From: CAYTEH01 sp964436765
GTDB lineage: Bacteria; Patescibacteriota; Gracilibacteria; Peribacterales; Peribacteraceae
Reading direction: 5' to 3'
DNA: 30,314 bases
NCBI GenBank assembly: GCA_964436765.1
Contig: CAYTEH010000016.1
Location: 1-30,314 of the forward strand
Shown here: positions 8,200 to 15,352 of the stretch, one piece after another
Layout: the number at the start of each line of letters is the position of its first letter
How positions within the stretch are numbered: the first letter of the stretch is position 1
Notes under the pieces: model-generated
What the model saw: the letters and a program-made list of their open reading frames with translations, nothing else
The model's database searches: none
What the model was told of the DNA's origin: nothing
Translations under genes and position numbers: made by a program

Positions 8200-8226
8200 C
8201 CCGATGCAAGCCGGATGCGGCCCCAA

Positions 8227-8254
8227 TTGACATTCGTACCCGATTCCGTAGGAT
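8227..8254 (+). promoter_or_regulatory. Promoter of hppA
   Basis: TTGACA (8227-8232), 16-base spacer, TAGGAT (8249-8254). The predicted leader is about 50 bases and ends in a pyrimidine-rich tract just before ATG 8312. Confidence 0.65.
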
Positions 8255-8311
8255 TTCATCGATTTCCGGGCGGTTTTCCCGTGCGGAAGACTATCTCCTC
8301 CTTCCTTTTGT

Positions 8312-10447
8312 ATGAACCAACTCTCTCTCGAGCTCTTCGCCCCGGCAGTGGCGATCCTCGGTCTTTTGTACAGTCTTGTCTTCTGGAACGCGGTGAAGCG
8401 GGCCGATAGCGGCACGCCCGCCATGCAGAAAGTCGCAGGCGCCATCTCGACGGGCGCACGCGCGTTCGTACGACGCCAGTACAAGACCATCGCGATCCTC
8501 TCACTCGTCGTGGGTCTGGGCATGATCCTGATCTACGGCCTCACGGGCGCGGCCGGCTCCGGCCACGGCGCGGAGGTCGCCTCCAGCGGCTGGACGTTCG
8601 GTTTCGAGATCGGCGGTGCGTTCCTCCTGGGCGCGCTCTTCTCGGGACTCTCGGGCGTGGTAAGCATGATCGTCGCCACCAAGGCGAACCTCAAGACGGC
8701 GGCGGCCTCGAAGCACGGCCTCAATGCCGCGCTCCAGATGTCGCTCCGCGGCGGCACCGTCTCGGCCATCGTCATCACCGCTCTTTCGCTCCTCGGTATC
8801 TCGGCCCTGTACCTCGGGTACCGCTGGATGGGCATGGATCCCCAGGCCATCCCGGGCCTCATCGTTGGTTACGGCTTCGGAGCCTCGTTCGTGGCGCTGT
8901 TCGCGCAGCTCGGCGGAGGCATCTACACGAAGGCGGCGGACGTGGGTGCGGACCTTGTCGGAAAAATCGAAGCGGGCATCCCGGAGGATGATCCCCGGAA
9001 CCCCGCCGTCGTTGCCGACCTCGTCGGCGATAACGTGGGTGACTGCGCGGGCCGCGGCGCGGATCTGTTCGAAAGCATCTCCGCCGAGAACATCGGTGCG
9101 ATGGTGCTGGGAGCGGTCCTGTACCCGACCTTCGGCGTGAAAGGCATCCTCTTCCCGCTCGTGTTCCGCGCGCTGGGGCTCGTCGCCTCCATCATCGGCG
9201 TGTACTCGGTGAAGGGAAAGACGGGCGAAGCTCCCATGAAGACGATGACGCGCGGGTTCTGGGTCACAGCCGTCATCACGACGTTCGCGCTCCTTGCGTG
9301 CTGCTACCTGATGCTCAATACCACCGTTACGGCGCAATTGGCTGACGGCAGCGTCGTCTCGGGCGCCACGTACCACTGGTTCTTCCTCTCCGGCCTCACA
9401 GGCATCCTGACTTCGGTGGCGTTCGTCTACATCACCGATTACTACACGGGCAAGCAGCACCGTCCCGTCCAGGCGATCGCGGACGCATCGAAAACAGGTC
9501 ACGCCACCAACATCATCTCGGGTGTGGCGATCGGTATGGAATCGACCTTCCTCACCGTCATCTCGGTGTGTGCGGCGCTCTTCCTCTCCCACTGGTTCGG
9601 CGAGATGTCGGGCGTGGAGGACGGCGGCATCTACGGCACGGCCGTCGCTACCATGGGCATGCTGGCCGTCGTCGGCTACGTGCTCTCGATGGACATGTTC
9701 GGCCCCATCACCGATAACGCGGGCGGTATCGTCGAAATGAGCAAGGCTCCCGAGGAGATGCGCGTGGTCACCGACGAGCTCGACTCCGCGGGCAACACGA
9801 CCAAGGCCCTCACGAAGGGCTACGCGGTGGGTTCTGCCGCCCTGGCCGCCTTCCTGCTCTTCTCCGCTTACATGGAGGAGGCGAAGCTCACGGTGGTGAA
9901 CCTTGCGAACGTCAACGTCTTCATCGGCGGGTTCCTGGGCGCGATGATCGTGTTCTTCTTCACCTCGCTCGCCATCCGCGCGGTCGGCAAGTCGGCCGGA
10001 GTGATCGTGGAGGAAGTGCGCCGCCAGTTCCGCGAGAAGAAGGGGATCATGGCCGGCACGGAGGATCCCGATTACGCCGCATGCGTGGACATCGCCACGA
10101 AGTCGGCGCTGCATGAAATGATTCTGCCCGGCGTCGTCGCCGTGCTCTCGCCCATCCTCATCGGCGTGGTGTTCCGCGCCGAGGCGGTGGCGGGGATGCT
10201 CATGATCGGCACCATCGCTGGCGTCCTCATGGCTGCGTTCCTCAACAACGCAGGCGGTGCGTGGGACAACGCGAAGAAGTACATCGAGCAGGGCGCACAC
10301 GGCGGCAAGCGCAGCCCGGCCCACCAGGCGGCCGTGACGGGCGACACCGTCGGCGATCCGTTCAAGGACACCGCGGGCCCCTCGCTCCACGTGCTCATCA
10401 AACTGCTCTCGACGCTCACGCTCGCGCTCGCAGCGCTCTTCATGTAA
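8312..10447 (+). CDS. hppA: Membrane-bound H+-translocating pyrophosphatase, K+-independent type
   Basis: 711 residues, about 15-16 hydrophobic segments. It hydrolyses pyrophosphate in the cytoplasm and pumps protons across the membrane. The family signature is complete: DVGADLVGKIEAGIPEDD (210-227), NPAVVADLVGDNVGDCAGRG, a second acidic motif around DNAGGIVEMS, and the C-terminal NAGGAWDNAKKYIE and GDTVGDPFKDTAGPS. At the ion-dependence site the motif GNTTKALTKG has Lys498 and Thr501, the pair of K+-independent enzymes (K+-dependent enzymes have Ala and Gly/Ala). This argues for an H+ pump that does not need potassium. It is divergent from uvrC, with a good promoter and no Shine-Dalgarno. 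A small gene follows 18 bases after the stop. Confidence 0.97.
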   Translation: MNQLSLELFAPAVAILGLLYSLVFWNAVKRADSGTPAMQKVAGAISTGARAFVRRQYKTIAILSLVVGLGMILIYGLTGAAGSGHGAEVASSGWTFGFEIGGAFLLGALFSGLSGVVSMIVATKANLKTAAASKHGLNAALQMSLRGGTVSAIVITALSLLGISALYLGYRWMGMDPQAIPGLIVGYGFGASFVALFAQLGGGIYTKAADVGADLVGKIEAGIPEDDPRNPAVVADLVGDNVGDCAGRGADLFESISAENIGAMVLGAVLYPTFGVKGILFPLVFRALGLVASIIGVYSVKGKTGEAPMKTMTRGFWVTAVITTFALLACCYLMLNTTVTAQLADGSVVSGATYHWFFLSGLTGILTSVAFVYITDYYTGKQHRPVQAIADASKTGHATNIISGVAIGMESTFLTVISVCAALFLSHWFGEMSGVEDGGIYGTAVATMGMLAVVGYVLSMDMFGPITDNAGGIVEMSKAPEEMRVVTDELDSAGNTTKALTKGYAVGSAALAAFLLFSAYMEEAKLTVVNLANVNVFIGGFLGAMIVFFFTSLAIRAVGKSAGVIVEEVRRQFREKKGIMAGTEDPDYAACVDIATKSALHEMILPGVVAVLSPILIGVVFRAEAVAGMLMIGTIAGVLMAAFLNNAGGAWDNAKKYIEQGAHGGKRSPAHQAAVTGDTVGDPFKDTAGPSLHVLIKLLSTLTLALAALFM

Positions 10448-10465
10448 TTCTTTTCCTTTTCGATC

Positions 10466-10645
10466 ATGGTTCAGGAATCATCACAGCATCTGGACGCATC
10501 GAAGACGCTCGATGACGACGTGCGACTGGCCAATCGTCGCGAGCAACTGGATTTGTTCATGCGCAATGCTCTCTCGAACAGCACGCAGAACGTCACCGCA
10601 CTGTTGAACCAATTTGATAGCGAGGATGCAGTGATGACTCAATAA
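10466..10645 (+). CDS. Hypothetical 59-residue acidic protein downstream of hppA
   Basis: ATG 10466 to TAA 10643-10645, 18 bases after hppA and before a strong terminator, so the last gene of the hppA transcript. The protein starts MVQESSQHLDASKTLDDDVR and continues as a probably helical, soluble polypeptide containing LANRREQLDLFMRNAL. It has no membrane segment, Cys motif or recognised family. The upstream sequence is pyrimidine-rich (ttcttttcctttt) with no Shine-Dalgarno. Position, normal codon use and the terminator right after support a real gene. Confidence 0.6.
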   Translation: MVQESSQHLDASKTLDDDVRLANRREQLDLFMRNALSNSTQNVTALLNQFDSEDAVMTQ

Positions 10646-10656
10646 ATGATTGCAGA

Positions 10657-10691
10657 AAGCCGCGGACGGGGCGACCCTCCGCGGTTTTTTT
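10657..10691 (+). terminator. Rho-independent terminator of hppA transcript
   Basis: CCGCGGA (10660-10666) pairs with TCCGCGG (10678-10684), followed by seven T (10685-10691). Confidence 0.9.
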
Positions 10692-10725
10692 GATCATTCG
10701 CGGGCGTTCGTCTACCGTGCGCGCG

Positions 10726-10980
10726 ATGGAGCACCAGAGTCCCTCCCATGACGATAGTTCCGGCCTAGCGGACCCGGAAAGCGCGTATGAGTTTGCCGAG
10801 CAGTTCAGGGGCATCGACCGGGGGCCGTGGGTTGGGAGGCTCATGGGGATCAGGAACGGGGTGTACAAGCTGATCACCGTGACAGGAGCGCTTGCGTTGA
10901 TGGGATTCGGTACGGCTTTGGCGGAACCCATACCGGACGACGTTCGCCTCGACGGGCCAGTGCTCAAGCCGCGGCGATAA
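10726..10980 (+). CDS. Hypothetical small single-pass membrane protein
   Basis: 84 residues from ATG 10726. Residues 1-45 are polar and acidic (EHQSPSHDDSSGLADPESAY), followed by one membrane segment (VYKLITVTGALALMGFGTAL) and a short proline-containing tail ending LKPRR. No family recognised. A TTG at 10690 would extend the frame by 12 codons into the terminator T-run and is unlikely. A weak promoter-like pair, TTGATC (10690-10695) and TACCGT (10713-10718) with a 17-base spacer, lies seven bases upstream. The gene converges on the Sel1 gene with a four-base gap. Confidence 0.5.
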   Translation: MEHQSPSHDDSSGLADPESAYEFAEQFRGIDRGPWVGRLMGIRNGVYKLITVTGALALMGFGTALAEPIPDDVRLDGPVLKPRR

Positions 10981-10984
10981 GCGG

Positions 10985-11728
10985 TCATTGTCCCGCCGCT
11001 TCCCCCTTCGCCCGCTCCACCGCCTTGTTGGCTTCAATGCTGTCCGACCGCTGCTGTGCTTTGGTCTGACCCTCTTTCTTTTGCTCTGCCGTCAGGCTTT
11101 TCTCCAGCTTTTCGATGGATTCGATCGCCTTGGAGTGCCCGTACGTCCTGGCCACGAGCAGCCACACGTATCCTTCCATGGGATCCTGCTTCACGCCTTC
11201 GCCGCGGATGTACATGATTCCGAGGTTGTACTGCGCTTCGGGCATTCCTTTTTGCGCCGACTGCGTGAAACCCTCCAATGCTTTGGCGAAATCCTGCGGC
11301 GTGCCCAGTCCCTGGTAGGAGAGCAGACCCAGCTGGTAGGGCGCCCGTACGTTGCCGCCCTCTGCGGCCATGGTGAACCACCGGCGTGCCGCGACGTAAT
11401 CGATGTCGGTCCCTTCGCCCCGCAGATACATCATGCCTGCGTTATATTGCGAGCGGCCGTCGCCCACGCGTCCCGCGCCCTCGAAAAGCTGCAGCGCCTT
11501 CGTGTAATCCTGCCGCACGCCCTGTCCGTCGTGGTACATGGCACCCAGCCGGAAGGCGGCGTCGCGGTCGCCGGCTTTGATCTTCTCCACCAATTCGTCG
11601 GGCGATTCGTCCTGGAAGCCGCCTTCTGTGGATTCTGTATCGACGACGGGAGTCGTTGCGGGCGTCTTCGCGCAGCCGGCGAGGAGCAGAGTGCCCAGGA
11701 GGAGGGAGGGGAGAAGGGGTTTTTGCAT
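10985..11728 (-). CDS. Sel1-repeat lipoprotein
   Basis: 247 residues. The N-terminus MQKPLLPSLLLGTLLLAGC is a lipoprotein signal peptide with lipobox LAGC, so Cys19 would be lipidated and the protein anchored outside the membrane. About four Sel1-type (TPR-like) repeats follow, with the hallmarks AAFRLGAMYHDGQGV, SQYNAGMMYLRGEG, APYQLGLLSYQGLG and AQYNLGIMYIRGEGV. The C-terminal 60 residues are highly charged and helical (EKSLTAEQKKEGQTKAQQ). Sel1 proteins are protein-interaction scaffolds; the partner is unknown. TACACT lies eight bases upstream of ATG, indicating a leaderless transcript. It is divergent from and slightly overlaps the start region of the methyltransferase gene. Confidence 0.9.
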   Translation of the reverse strand: MQKPLLPSLLLGTLLLAGCAKTPATTPVVDTESTEGGFQDESPDELVEKIKAGDRDAAFRLGAMYHDGQGVRQDYTKALQLFEGAGRVGDGRSQYNAGMMYLRGEGTDIDYVAARRWFTMAAEGGNVRAPYQLGLLSYQGLGTPQDFAKALEGFTQSAQKGMPEAQYNLGIMYIRGEGVKQDPMEGYVWLLVARTYGHSKAIESIEKLEKSLTAEQKKEGQTKAQQRSDSIEANKAVERAKGEAAGQ

Positions 11729-11730
11729 AG

Positions 11731-12291
11731 GTGGGGAGTGTAGCTGTTTGGTATCCTCGACGCATCTACCCCATCGACCTCCTCATCGCGTTTCTGGTCC
11801 TGCTGACCGCTGCCCTGGCGGTGACGATGATTTTGAATCTGGTCGTGCTGCGCGTGCCATACATTCCCACGTCTCCTGCGGTTGCGCGGGAAATGGTCCG
11901 CTTCGCTGGCCTCACGGGCACTGAAACCATCATGGACCTGGGGGCGGGGGATGGCCGGGTGCTGATCGAAGCGCTTCATATCCATCCACGGCTCACTGCC
12001 ATCGGCATCGAGTACGTGCCCACCGTGTGGATGATCGGGAAGCTGCTCATTCGCTGGCACAAGGTGCCGGCCGAGCTTCGGCTCGGCGATGCGCTCAAGG
12101 CGGACGTGAGTAAGGCCGATGTCATCTTCCTGTACATGAGCCCGAACCTGATGAAAAAGCTCCAGAAGAAGTTCGATGCCGAACTTCCGAAAGGCACGCC
12201 TGTCATTTCGCACACGTTCCGGTTCGAGGGGCGGGAGCCTGCGGCCGAGACAGCGGTGGGGAAGGAGAAGATTAGGAAGTATATTTGGTAG
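11731..12291 (+). CDS. Membrane-anchored SAM-dependent methyltransferase, FAM173/lysine-methyltransferase-like
   Basis: 186 residues if GTG 11731 is used. One N-terminal membrane segment (IDLLIAFLVLLTAALAVTMI) is followed by a class I methyltransferase fold: motif I DLGAGDGRVLIEAL, the acidic GIEYVP after strand 2, LRLGDALKADVSKADVIFLY as motifs II/III, and LPKGTPVISHTFRFEG. This order, with a membrane anchor, resembles the FAM173/ATPSC-KMT protein-lysine methyltransferases; the substrate is unknown. The start is uncertain: the only conventional upstream start (GTG) lies inside the divergent Sel1 promoter region. TATCCT (11752-11757) lies six bases before an in-frame ATC at 11764, which would give a leaderless, unusual start. 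Confidence 0.75.
   Translation: MGSVAVWYPRRIYPIDLLIAFLVLLTAALAVTMILNLVVLRVPYIPTSPAVAREMVRFAGLTGTETIMDLGAGDGRVLIEALHIHPRLTAIGIEYVPTVWMIGKLLIRWHKVPAELRLGDALKADVSKADVIFLYMSPNLMKKLQKKFDAELPKGTPVISHTFRFEGREPAAETAVGKEKIRKYIW
11737..11742 (-). promoter_or_regulatory. -10 box of Sel1 gene, leaderless geometry
   Basis: TACACT on the minus strand, eight bases (CCCCACCT) before ATG 11728. Confidence 0.45.
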
Positions 12292-12764
12292 GACAGAGGT
12301 CTCTGTTTGCTGTTTTTGTGTGCCTCATCCCCGGCCCCTCTCCTCGCGGGGAGAAGGGAGATATTTTTTTCTGTAGTTGTTTCTCGGATTGCATAGATAT
12401 TCCCGACGACTTGAGCGATTTTCAGAAGAGTTCCAGGCAAGTCTTTCAATACTTTTTCATTCGAGAAACGTATGACAGCGAATCCTCGGTTTTGCAGATA
12501 ATATTCGCGTTTGCGGTCATATTTCTGTCGCCATCGGTGAATACCACCGTCGATTTCGATCACGAGCATCGCTTCGATCGAACAAAAATCGACTATAAAA
12601 GGACCAATTGGCATTTGTCTCCTAAATTTCACCCCGGCACATTGTCGGGCACGGATGACTTTCCATAATTCCCACTCAGCAGGTGTCTGTCGCCCGCGCA
12701 GTTTTCGCGCAAACTTCATTTTCTCATATCTTGTCGCCGTTATTTTTGAAGCAAGTTCGTACAT
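11976..12764 (-). CDS. DUF559 endonuclease-like protein with aberrant C-terminal extension
   Basis: The first 120 or so residues from ATG 12764 are a clear DUF559 domain (PD-(D/E)xK restriction-endonuclease-like fold, relatives of Vsr): ARKLRGRQTPAEWELWKVIR, VKFRRQMPIGPFIVDFCS, LVIEIDGGIHRW, YDRKREYYLQNRGFAVIRFS. The conserved part ends near 12398. The frame then stays open for about 140 more residues through a GC-rich repeat and antisense to the 3' end of the methyltransferase gene, with no protein-like character. DUF559 proteins are usually about 110-130 residues, so the original stop was probably lost or the gene shifted in frame. The start is uncertain; ATG also occurs at 12773, 12782 and 12719. 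DUF559 genes are often mobile. Confidence 0.6.
   Translation of the reverse strand: MYELASKITATRYEKMKFARKLRGRQTPAEWELWKVIRARQCAGVKFRRQMPIGPFIVDFCSIEAMLVIEIDGGIHRWRQKYDRKREYYLQNRGFAVIRFSNEKVLKDLPGTLLKIAQVVGNIYAIRETTTEKNISLLPARRGAGDEAHKNSKQRPLSYQIYFLIFSFPTAVSAAGSRPSNRNVCEMTGVPFGSSASNFFWSFFIRFGLMYRKMTSALLTSALSASPSRSSAGTLCQRMSSFPIIHTVGTYSMPMAVSRGWI
12324..12360. repeat. GC-rich intergenic repeat with hairpin
   Basis: CTCATCCCCGGCCCCTCTCC followed by TCGCGGGGAGAAGGGAG, with TCTCC and GGAGA arms. It has the look of a dispersed repeat and lies at the end of the DUF559 domain-coding part. A related GC core occurs inside uvrC (6280-6357). Confidence 0.45.
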
Positions 12765-12798
12765 TGCATGCATACAAAACAATCAACATTCCTCTCCT

Positions 12799-14322
12799 TC
12801 AGGAGAGGCTAGGTGAGTTTTCTGGGGGCTTTGCCTCCACCCGCTTCACCCGCTCCCTCCGCCACGCCAGCAGCGCGATCAGCCCATAGGAAACGACCAG
12901 AAACAGCGCTCCTGCCTTGGGAGCGTTTACCGATGCGAACGGCACCGCTGCCAGCACCCGGGTCGCAAGCACGATGCCCGTGAGGCACAGGTACGCGGGC
13001 AGTGCGACGAGACGCCCGAGCAGCGGCGAGAGGAGGCTGGCCCCAAGCGAGAGCGTCCCGAAGAGCATCGCCCATGGTACCAGCGGCGGAGCGAACAGGT
13101 TCGAGACGGGCGCGATCAGCGACAGGCGCCCGAACATCCGGAGCATCCAGGGGACGGTTGCCACCTGCGCGGCGATGGTCTGGTGCAGGGTATCGCGGAT
13201 ACCGAAGGTCTCGGGGAAGATCCGTACGGGTTTTTCCAGAAGCGGGACCACTTCCGTGATGCCGAGGAACGCCAGGAAGGACAGTTGAAATCCCGCATCG
13301 AACCAGAGCTGCTTGGGGTTCCAGCAGAGCATCAGGAACACCGTCCAGAGGATGGTGAGGCGTGTGGTCTGCTGGCGTCCCAGCTGCGTGGCGAACAGGC
13401 CCAGCATCCCCATGATGGCCGCGCGCACCACCGAGGCGCTTGCGCCCGTGAAGAGCGTGAAGAGGCCGATGAGCGTCACAGAGGGGACAAAGCGCCACCG
13501 GAGCGGTAGCCAAAAGAGCAGCATCGAGAGCACGGTGATCACCATCGTGATGTTGAAACCCGAAATCGCGATCAAATGCGTTAGGCCCGTCACCTTGAAC
13601 TGCTCACTCAGGTCCTCGGGCAGCGAGCCGCGCGAGCCGGTCAAAAGGCCGATGAGGAGTGATGCATGCGGCTCCGGATAGAGTTCGGTGATGCGGTTCT
13701 CGACGTTGATTTTGAGTGCGTAGAGCCAGCGCAGGATCGCCCAGCCTTCATTGCGCCCCTCAGGCGTCAGTGACGCGCGGTAGATCACCGCGTAGGTTCC
13801 GTACCGGCTCAGGTACTGGTCGTAGTGGAAGTCATCGATCACCCCCGGGCGGTCCAGGTTCCCGCGCACGGTCACGATATCGCCGTAACGGTAGGGCTTG
13901 CGTGTGCGGTCGGTGACGAGGATCTGGCCACGCACCGGCAGGCTTCCCGATCCCGCTTTGATGGACTGTGCCTCGACTGTATATTTCGTCGATTCCGCCC
14001 TCCGATCCGGCGCATCGGCGATCATGCCGGTGATCACGACTCCCGAGCCCGTGGCGTACCAGTCGATCGTCCTGGAGGAGGGGACATGGGTGGAGCGGGA
14101 GACGGAATAGAACGCGAACGTGATACCGAGAGAGATTGCGATCAAGAACGCTCCCATCCGACGCGTCTTTGGGAGCAAGGATCCAACGATGCCGAAGAGT
14201 CCGACGGTACCGAGGAGCTGCCAGATGAGGATCGGGTACGAGGCTTGCTGATACCATTGCAATACGAAGATGGTCAGCAGGAAGGCAAGGAGGAACGCGT
14301 ATGACAGGTGGGACCGGCGCAT
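12799..14322 (-). CDS. comEC: ComEC/Rec2 family DNA-uptake channel, short form
   Basis: 507 residues from ATG 14322. ComEC forms the inner-membrane channel through which single-stranded DNA enters during natural transformation. The N-terminus has three membrane segments, then an OB-like DUF4131 region (GVVITGMIADAPDRR, GDIVTVRGNLDRPG). The Competence domain follows with its hallmark LTHLIAISGFNITMV (near 250), ASASVVRAAIMGML and FDAGFQLSFLAFLGI, and more membrane helices. The C-terminal metallo-beta-lactamase-like nuclease domain found in longer ComEC proteins is absent; such short forms are known. It follows rsmA on the minus strand. Confidence 0.93.
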   Translation of the reverse strand: MRRSHLSYAFLLAFLLTIFVLQWYQQASYPILIWQLLGTVGLFGIVGSLLPKTRRMGAFLIAISLGITFAFYSVSRSTHVPSSRTIDWYATGSGVVITGMIADAPDRRAESTKYTVEAQSIKAGSGSLPVRGQILVTDRTRKPYRYGDIVTVRGNLDRPGVIDDFHYDQYLSRYGTYAVIYRASLTPEGRNEGWAILRWLYALKINVENRITELYPEPHASLLIGLLTGSRGSLPEDLSEQFKVTGLTHLIAISGFNITMVITVLSMLLFWLPLRWRFVPSVTLIGLFTLFTGASASVVRAAIMGMLGLFATQLGRQQTTRLTILWTVFLMLCWNPKQLWFDAGFQLSFLAFLGITEVVPLLEKPVRIFPETFGIRDTLHQTIAAQVATVPWMLRMFGRLSLIAPVSNLFAPPLVPWAMLFGTLSLGASLLSPLLGRLVALPAYLCLTGIVLATRVLAAVPFASVNAPKAGALFLVVSYGLIALLAWRRERVKRVEAKPPENSPSLS

Positions 14323-14450
14323 AGCGGGTTATGATCCGGCCCCGACCGAATCACCGGAAGACGATCAGGAGGTGATTTTTTGGTGGTTCCCTGTTTTTCC
14401 GCTCTATGAAAACATCTTTGGCGTTCTATGCCGTGGTGGAACGTCATCGC

Positions 14451-14483
14451 GTTTGTAGGGGTCGTTCGCGAACCACTACAAAC
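14451..14483. repeat. Palindromic repeat overlapping rsmA stop codon
   Basis: GTTTGTAG (14451-14458) pairs with CTACAAAC (14476-14483), with GTTCGCGAAC at the centre. The last codons and TAG stop of rsmA (CGT TTG TAG on the minus strand) are made from its end. It resembles the dispersed GTAGGGG...CCCCTAC palindromes seen in many bacterial genomes. Confidence 0.7.
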
Positions 14484-15294
14484 GGTTATGTACACGAGCC
14501 AGCTCGATCCATTCCTCCACCTTCAGCGTCTCCGGCCGCCGCTTCGGATCAATCCCTGTTTTCTGAAGCAGATCCATCCCGTTGGGCAGCTTCCCAATGG
14601 AATTACTCAGCATTTTGCGCTTCTGCCCGAAGCCGATTTTGGTCAGTGTGAAGATTCTCTCGACGGTCTCGGCGTCCGCGAGCGGCTTGGGGTGCGAGAC
14701 GATATGGAGCACGGCCGATTGCACCGCGGGGGGCGGCAGGAACGCCGACGGGGGAACGCGACACACGATCTTCGGCGAGCCGAAGAGCGCGACCACGATC
14801 GTCAGGATGCCCGCGTTCTCCGTGTCACAGATCTTCTCCGCCACCTCGCGCTGGATCAGGATCGTCATCGTCGTCGGCCGCACGCGGGATTCGATGAATG
14901 CGTGCCGGAGCAGGGGCGATGTGATGTGGTAGGGGATGTTCGCGACGATTTTGTACGGCTGGGTCGGCAGGGGGAACTGGAGCGCGTTGCCCTGCGCGAT
15001 CCGGAGCTTGGGCCGGAGTGATGGCTCCGAGACGGCGAATGCCGTCAGTAGCGGGATCATGCGCGCATCCAGCTCCACGGCCGTCACGTGTGCCGCATCC
15101 TGCAGCAGCTCCCGCGTCAGCACCCCGATGCCCGGGCCGATCTCCACCACCTCATCGGTATCCTCGATCGCTGCGGCGTCCATGATCTGGTCCAGGATCT
15201 CCTGGTCGATCAAAAAATGCTGCCCGAGGTCGGTATTGAGGCGGATGCCGCGTGAGTGGAGGAATTGGCGGACCGTCGATTGGAGATCATCCAT
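14476..15294 (-). CDS. rsmA: 16S rRNA (adenine1518/1519-N6)-dimethyltransferase
   Basis: 272 residues. RsmA (KsgA) dimethylates two adjacent adenines in the 3' hairpin of 16S rRNA late in small-subunit assembly, using SAM. Family landmarks are LGQHFLIDQEILDQI at the N-terminus, VVEIGPGIGVLTRELL (motif I), AVELDARMIPLL, IAQGNALQFPLP, NIPYHITSPLLRHA (catalytic N-x-P-Y), and the C-terminal helical domain with IGFGQKRKMLSNSIG. Length matches the family. TACAAT lies six bases before ATG, and the box is supplied by a palindromic repeat. The stop lies within a second palindromic repeat. It sits between the aminotransferase and comEC on the minus strand. Confidence 0.96.
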   Translation of the reverse strand: MDDLQSTVRQFLHSRGIRLNTDLGQHFLIDQEILDQIMDAAAIEDTDEVVEIGPGIGVLTRELLQDAAHVTAVELDARMIPLLTAFAVSEPSLRPKLRIAQGNALQFPLPTQPYKIVANIPYHITSPLLRHAFIESRVRPTTMTILIQREVAEKICDTENAGILTIVVALFGSPKIVCRVPPSAFLPPPAVQSAVLHIVSHPKPLADAETVERIFTLTKIGFGQKRKMLSNSIGKLPNGMDLLQKTGIDPKRRPETLKVEEWIELARVHNRL

Positions 15295-15300
15295 GCCGTT

Positions 15301-15306
15301 ATTGTA
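15301..15306 (-). promoter_or_regulatory. -10 box of rsmA embedded in a palindromic repeat
   Basis: TACAAT on the minus strand, six bases (AACGGC) before ATG 15294. All but one base lies in the palindrome at 15302-15334. Confidence 0.5.
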
Positions 15307-15334
15307 GAGACGCGCCAGTGGCGCGTCTGTACAA
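15302..15334. repeat. Near-perfect 33-bp palindrome upstream of rsmA
   Basis: TTGTA-G-AGACGCGCCA (15302-15317), one central base, TGGCGCGTCT-G-TACAA (15319-15334). Sixteen-base arms with a single mismatch. It resembles the dispersed TTGTAGAGACGCG...CGCGTCTCTACAA family. It lies between the aminotransferase stop and rsmA. Confidence 0.8.
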
Positions 15335-15352
15335 AATATGCCAATGGCGCGC

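Noticed and set aside
8501..10390. Minus-strand frame of 629 codons
   Set aside because: Antisense of hppA; no recognisable protein features.
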